In this document: positions 60,179 to 64,000 of the stretch, piece after piece | Layout of the letters: each line of letters opens with the position of its first letter | Numbering within the stretch: the first letter of the stretch is position 1 | Assembly (NCBI RefSeq): GCF_001610835.1 | Contig: NZ_CP011270.1 | Span: forward strand, 2,746,001-2,810,000 | Origin: Planctomyces sp. SH-PL14 | Lineage (GTDB): Bacteria; Planctomycetota; Planctomycetia; Planctomycetales; Planctomycetaceae | Direction of reading: 5' to 3' | DNA: 64,000 nucleotides | Made by a program: the position numbers and the translations under genes | The notes under the pieces: generated by a model | The model's input: only the letters and a program-made list of their open reading frames with translations | Databases searched by the model: none | What the model was told of the DNA's origin: nothing

Positions 60179-61660
60179 TCACGAGTTCGGTTTGCCGGGA
60201 CTCACCAGGGGCGAACCGCCTGGCACTACTTCCGCCGGCAGTTCGGCAGGTGGCAGCACGACTTCTTTGAGCGGCGGTACATACATCAGGGAGTATGCCA
60301 CATAGCCAGCGACTCCTGGCACAATCAGCAGAAACAGGACGCCTAACATGACCCATGGCATCATGGTGGGCATAGTATGCTGCGATTCAGTCCGCTTGCG
60401 AGGCTGAGTTTTCGAACTCGAACCGTCCGTGCGGCGCGGCGTCTGCGTCTGCGGACGCGGAGGCGCGACTATCGTAGGTTGATTGAGGCCCAACGCGTTC
60501 GAAGTGTCCCGGAGGGGTGACTCGGGAGGAAGGCCGCCAGCCATCGTCTCGGCCCCCCAGTTGACCGGGCTGTCGGATCCGCCTGCTCCGTGGGGCGGCT
60601 GTTGCGACGGAGCAGATGTGGAGCGAGCCCCTGCACCTACTTTCTCCGGAACATTGGCGGTATTCGGCACGCAAGTCCGCAGTTCCTCGATCACCTCACG
60701 CATCGACTGGTGACGTTTATGTGGCTGCTTAGACAGCATTTTTTGGAACACTCGATCTAGCTCTGGCGGCACATCGGGCCGCTGCTCCCGCAGCGAGGGA
60801 GTGGGCACAGAAACGTGGGCATGGATTTTGGCATAGACCGTCGGCCCGTCATAAACTGGTCGTCCAACCAGCAGGTGCCAAAGGGTGACTCCAAGTGAGT
60901 AGACATCGCTGCGCGCGTCCGCATTCGAGAGCCCCTGGGCCTGCTCGGGGGCCATGTAATCGACGGTTCCTACCGCAGCCTGCCCAACGCTGATGTCCGA
61001 GGCCGGCCCCGCGTCGGAGGCGAGTCCTAAGTCGAGGATCTTGACGATCCCTTTATCGTCGAGGATCAGGTTCGACAACTTGATATCGCGATGAATCACT
61101 GCCTGGTCATGGGCATGACCCAATCCGGCAGCCGCTTGGAGCGTGAACCCCACCGCCCTCTCAACCGACAACACCCCTTCGCTGGCGACCAGCTTTTGAA
61201 GGTCGGTTCCGGAGACCAGCTCCATCGCGAAGTAGTCGATCCCTTCGGACTGACCGGCGTCATAGACCACCACGATGTTTGGGTGGCTGAGCCGCGCCAG
61301 GACTTTAATCTCGCGGAGGAAGCGGGCCATTTGCCGCGGGGCGCGGGTGGGGTCGGGCAGGAATGTCTTCAGAGCGACGACTCGGTCCATCCTGCGATGG
61401 CGGGCCTTGAAGACCATCCCCATCCCCCCCTGTCCGAGCAGATCGAGGATGATATAGTCATTCAGCATCAGCGCCCGACCGTTGTTCTCAAGAATCTGCG
61501 TCCGCTGGTAATCGGTCAGATGCTTAAGGTCCACTAGGAGCGCCGCGAACCGTGCGGCGTCCTTCGGGGAGTGCCGACGGCGGAGTGCCTGCAGTTCCTC
61601 CTGCGACAGCAGCCCGCATTCCAGAACTGTTGTCGACAACTGATCGATTGAAACAGCCAT
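60179..61660 (-). CDS. Membrane-anchored Ser/Thr protein kinase (PknB-like)
   Basis: The 493-residue protein starts at ATG 61660 (MAVSIDQLSTTVLECG). A short helical N-terminus of planctomycete type (LTDYQRTQILENNGRALML) precedes the kinase domain at ~60-330: YIILDLLGQGGMGMVFKARH (P-loop), VALK (ATP Lys), HRDIKLSN (catalytic loop), DLGLA (Mg-binding DFG variant) and APEQ. A Pro/Thr-rich linker follows, and one membrane segment near the end (WVMLGVLFLLIVPGVAGYVA) with a short tail. DLG for DFG is common in bacterial kinases. It follows the protease gene on the same strand. Confidence 0.92.
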   Translation of the reverse strand: MAVSIDQLSTTVLECGLLSQEELQALRRRHSPKDAARFAALLVDLKHLTDYQRTQILENNGRALMLNDYIILDLLGQGGMGMVFKARHRRMDRVVALKTFLPDPTRAPRQMARFLREIKVLARLSHPNIVVVYDAGQSEGIDYFAMELVSGTDLQKLVASEGVLSVERAVGFTLQAAAGLGHAHDQAVIHRDIKLSNLILDDKGIVKILDLGLASDAGPASDISVGQAAVGTVDYMAPEQAQGLSNADARSDVYSLGVTLWHLLVGRPVYDGPTVYAKIHAHVSVPTPSLREQRPDVPPELDRVFQKMLSKQPHKRHQSMREVIEELRTCVPNTANVPEKVGAGARSTSAPSQQPPHGAGGSDSPVNWGAETMAGGLPPESPLRDTSNALGLNQPTIVAPPRPQTQTPRRTDGSSSKTQPRKRTESQHTMPTMMPWVMLGVLFLLIVPGVAGYVAYSLMYVPPLKEVVLPPAELPAEVVPGGSPLVSPGKPNS

Positions 61661-61785
61661 CACAAGTCTCCGCTCACTGCTCCGAACCCTGCGCGGCATC
61701 ATGCAAGAAATGCACGACGCCAATCATTTCACTCTGGGACGGCGAACGCCGCGGCAGAGCGACGGTCTCTCACCCTCGTTCCCGC

Positions 61786-63375
61786 TCACCGCCAGGTCAG
61801 GTTGGTGAGCCCCGCTTCTTCTTCTCCGTCCCCTTCCAGCTCCTGACGCATCTGGGCCACCGGAAAGGCGATGTACACAGGCGAATCATTCTTCAGGTAC
61901 ATGGTGTTGATCCCATACACCACGCCGCTGGACTGGCCATTTCGGAAGACAAGCGGTCCCCCCGAGTTCCCGGGGCGAATCGGGGCGGTGTGTTGCGCGT
62001 TGTAGAGCCCCCCAGACTCCTCCTGAACAACGCTGATCTCGCCGGGAGTGGGGGTCAGTTCGAAACCGCTGGTTTTGTAAGTATCGCGGTGGCTTTCTTT
62101 GCCGAAGAACAGTTCCGCTGCCGTCTTGGGCTCGCTGCGGGCCTTGGCGATCGCCTGCTCCTCGTCCGTCACGGCCAACTGGGCCACTCCGGGGAAACCG
62201 AAGGCCAGAACAGCCGATAACTTCGCAGTCGTGCTGCTGTTGCTGAGGGCGAAGTATGGCGACTCAGTCCGTTCGATCTTCAGGACCGCCATATCGAAGC
62301 GACGGCTGGTGTGGACGAGTTCGGACGGGAAACCCTTCCCTCCAAAGTACGTCATCAGCACAGGCTTGATCCTGTCTATCTTTTTGACGTAGGCGTCGAT
62401 AATCGCGTGCATCTCGGGGTCGGGCTGCGGCTTGCCATCTTTGTCGACGGCGATCCGCCCAGCCTCTCGCTTGATACCGTAACTGGCTTTAAGGGACGAC
62501 GTCAGCCGGCTGACTCGCCCTTCCGGAGTCGATTTCAGGTAGGCCCGGTGGTCGTCGATCACATGCCGATTGGTCAACGCGATGCCGTCGGCAGTCACCG
62601 AGAAGCAAGTCCCGTGTCCCAAGTTCTCCTCGTGGTGCTCGCCGGTCTCCAAATCGATGCTGAGGAACGCGACCACCATCCCGGTTGCGCTGTTGACCGC
62701 GGCGTTTACGGCTTCGTCGGACAGATCCGTCGACTCGATCGCCACGGCCGGTACGGATTCCGAACCACCGCCCGACCGAGAGTTCGCGATCAATACGCCG
62801 GATCCCGCCTTCGCGGGCACCGTCTTGCCTGACGACGTCTTGTCGGCCTTCGCCATCGCGGACGAAGATGGGGACCGGAAGAACCAGATCCCTCCTCCGA
62901 CAACGACCACCAACGCCGCGACGATGCCGGCGACCGTCGCGATCCATCGGCCGCGCGAGGCTTTGGAGGGGGCGAAGGAGTTGGGAAAGAACTGCCGGGC
63001 CTCCAGCCAGCTCGGCAACCCCGCTTTCCAGACCAGCGTTTCCCGCGAGATCATCTGCTTGGCAATCAGATCCTTGATGAACGCTTCGTCCACGGGGCCG
63101 ATCTTGGATTCGCCCGCGTTGTAGTACCACTCCTTGATCCCGGCCGCGGCTCCGGGAGGGACGGCCTCCTGGGGGCCGCTGGCGGTCTTGGCCTGGAAGA
63201 CCTGCGTCATTTCGGTCGCCGGGCTCCAGCGAAACTGGTCGACGGAGACCTGGTGCAGCTTGCTGAACTGCCCACGCCCGGCCATGCGGCAGAGTTGCTC
63301 GACGGAATACGGACCTTTGACCTGTCCGCGGATGCGGATGAAATAGCGTGTCTGATCCATTCCAAAAGCCGTCAT
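61786..63375 (-). CDS. GYF_2-anchored trypsin-like serine protease
   Basis: The 529-residue protein starts at ATG 63375 (MTAFGMDQTRYF). Two GYF_2 domains lie at ~10-60 (FIRIRGQVKGPYSVEQLC) and ~80-130 (WYYNAGESKIGPVDEAFI), then a membrane segment (WIATVAGIVAALVVVVGGGI). A chymotrypsin-fold protease follows with all three residues: His in TNRHVID, Asp in FDMAVLKI and Ser in GNSGGPLV. The GYF domains face the cytoplasm and the protease the outer side. It sits between a hypothetical gene and a Ser/Thr kinase gene. Confidence 0.88.
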   Translation of the reverse strand: MTAFGMDQTRYFIRIRGQVKGPYSVEQLCRMAGRGQFSKLHQVSVDQFRWSPATEMTQVFQAKTASGPQEAVPPGAAAGIKEWYYNAGESKIGPVDEAFIKDLIAKQMISRETLVWKAGLPSWLEARQFFPNSFAPSKASRGRWIATVAGIVAALVVVVGGGIWFFRSPSSSAMAKADKTSSGKTVPAKAGSGVLIANSRSGGGSESVPAVAIESTDLSDEAVNAAVNSATGMVVAFLSIDLETGEHHEENLGHGTCFSVTADGIALTNRHVIDDHRAYLKSTPEGRVSRLTSSLKASYGIKREAGRIAVDKDGKPQPDPEMHAIIDAYVKKIDRIKPVLMTYFGGKGFPSELVHTSRRFDMAVLKIERTESPYFALSNSSTTAKLSAVLAFGFPGVAQLAVTDEEQAIAKARSEPKTAAELFFGKESHRDTYKTSGFELTPTPGEISVVQEESGGLYNAQHTAPIRPGNSGGPLVFRNGQSSGVVYGINTMYLKNDSPVYIAFPVAQMRQELEGDGEEEAGLTNLTWR

Positions 63376-63388
63376 CGTCGTTTCTCGT

Positions 63389-64000
63389 TCAGTTCGGCAC
63401 GGCGGGGGCGGGATACGTGGCGCTCGCGGGACGCGCGAAGACGAGCCGCCCGGGCAGGAAATACGCGGTCGTCGCCGTCGGCAGCCATCGAGGGCGGCTG
63501 CCGTCGTATCGCCCGATCGTCTCAAACCGCCCGGCCGCCGTCTCGCTGGCTCCCGGCAGGATCACCAGCAGCGAGCCCGAGCCGCTGGACGTTGTGACGT
63601 CGATCATCGGCTTGCCGTCCTCGTCGTACGTCATCCATCCGACGCTGCTGTATTGCGTGACGAGTTCGTTCTGCAGATCCTTCAAGACATTGGTCGATGT
63701 CGGCCAGACGCGGTCGAAATCGTTGCTCGCGATCTCCGTCAGGTATTCGAGGCACCGCCCCCGGCGCTGCGCGACCTCCTCGCTCCGGGGATCGGCCCAG
63801 TCGGTGCGGAGGTTGATCCGCTCGACCGTCGTACTCAGCTTCGATTCAAAATCCAGGAACGGTTTGTGAGTCGGTGCCGACAGACTTCCGGCCTTGGTCA
63901 AGTCGCACATATCCCGCAGCAACGTCAGTCGCAGGATCGCATCGACCGGCGGGTCCTCCCGGTCTTCTTTGTCATTGATGATCGCCCTGGCGAGTCGGCT
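63389..64000 (-). CDS. Hypothetical protein, N-terminus beyond the window edge
   Basis: An open frame runs from the right edge to a stop at 63389, 13 bases before the protease start, so the two are cotranscribed. The 203 visible residues include LRDMCDLTKAGSLSAP, ERINLRTDWADPRSEEVAQ, NDFDRVWPTSTNVLKDL, WMTYDEDGKPMIDVTTSS and a C-terminal LPGRLVFARPASATYP. No family or membrane segment is recognised. Confidence 0.65.
   Translation of the reverse strand, partial: SRLARAIINDKEDREDPPVDAILRLTLLRDMCDLTKAGSLSAPTHKPFLDFESKLSTTVERINLRTDWADPRSEEVAQRRGRCLEYLTEIASNDFDRVWPTSTNVLKDLQNELVTQYSSVGWMTYDEDGKPMIDVTTSSGSGSLLVILPGASETAAGRFETIGRYDGSRPRWLPTATTAYFLPGRLVFARPASATYPAPAVPN

Noticed and set aside
1-64000. 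CRISPR array or Cas genes
   Set aside because: No evenly spaced short repeats and no Cas-like protein were found.

Overview
The window looks like a GC-rich planctomycete chromosome. The evidence is a set of lineage-typical proteins: GYF_2 domains joined to a PrsW-like protease and to a trypsin-like protease, a TIR-coiled-coil-WD40 protein, a Ser/Thr kinase with a C-terminal membrane anchor, a zinc-ribbon MotA/TolQ-like channel, and a DUF1257/DUF2997/Ycf46-type ATPase cluster. No rRNA, complete tRNA or CRISPR array was seen.

Positions 1-30 kb are an accessory, mosaic region. An IS4-family element (1-1.4 kb, running off the left edge) cuts a type B carboxylesterase gene. A frameshifted gene of unknown function follows, then a three-gene unit (possible replication-type protein, a 68-aa protein, and a large serine recombinase broken by an in-frame TAG). 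A 3'-half tRNA-Pro sequence and two ~155-bp direct repeats (6.5 and 12.8 kb) bracket a cargo block. That block holds a metallo-beta-lactamase/C25-caspase-like fusion with a small partner, divergent from an alpha/beta-hydrolase/metallophosphoesterase fusion. Beyond it lie an AlbA_2 pseudogene, a truncated tyrosine integrase and an intact 749-aa serine recombinase. From 17.5 to 27 kb there is an apparent element with DUF1257, DUF2997, Ycf46-like AAA+, several small genes separated by strong terminators, a divergent sliding clamp, a PrsW protease, an XRE regulator with an operator array, and a group II-like reverse transcriptase with a hairpin just after its stop. A 469-aa gene lies upstream of the RT on the same strand. 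A decayed second copy of parts of this element lies at 55.5-56.4 kb, 30 kb away.

Positions 30-55 kb look more chromosomal and are rich in transport and stress genes: a CsrA-like regulator and a CsrA pseudogene, each near a member of a small secreted family; a DUF2254 membrane protein; a Ca2+/Na+ exchanger; a DUF1275 protein; a Tat-exported copper-storage (Csp-like) protein; a putative Na+/H+ antiporter; a three-gene MotA/ExbD-type cluster; otsA-otsB for trehalose; a CLC channel with CBS domains; TPR and HEAT-repeat proteins; and a sialidase-like protein.

Positions 55-64 kb hold the degraded element copy, a TIR-WD40 gene broken by one frameshift and one in-frame TGA, an IS5-type remnant, and a minus-strand series comprising a hypothetical gene, a GYF-anchored serine protease and a Ser/Thr kinase, cut by the right edge. 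Several genes are broken by single-base changes in homopolymers or by single stop codons. Real decay and sequencing error cannot be told apart from the sequence alone.
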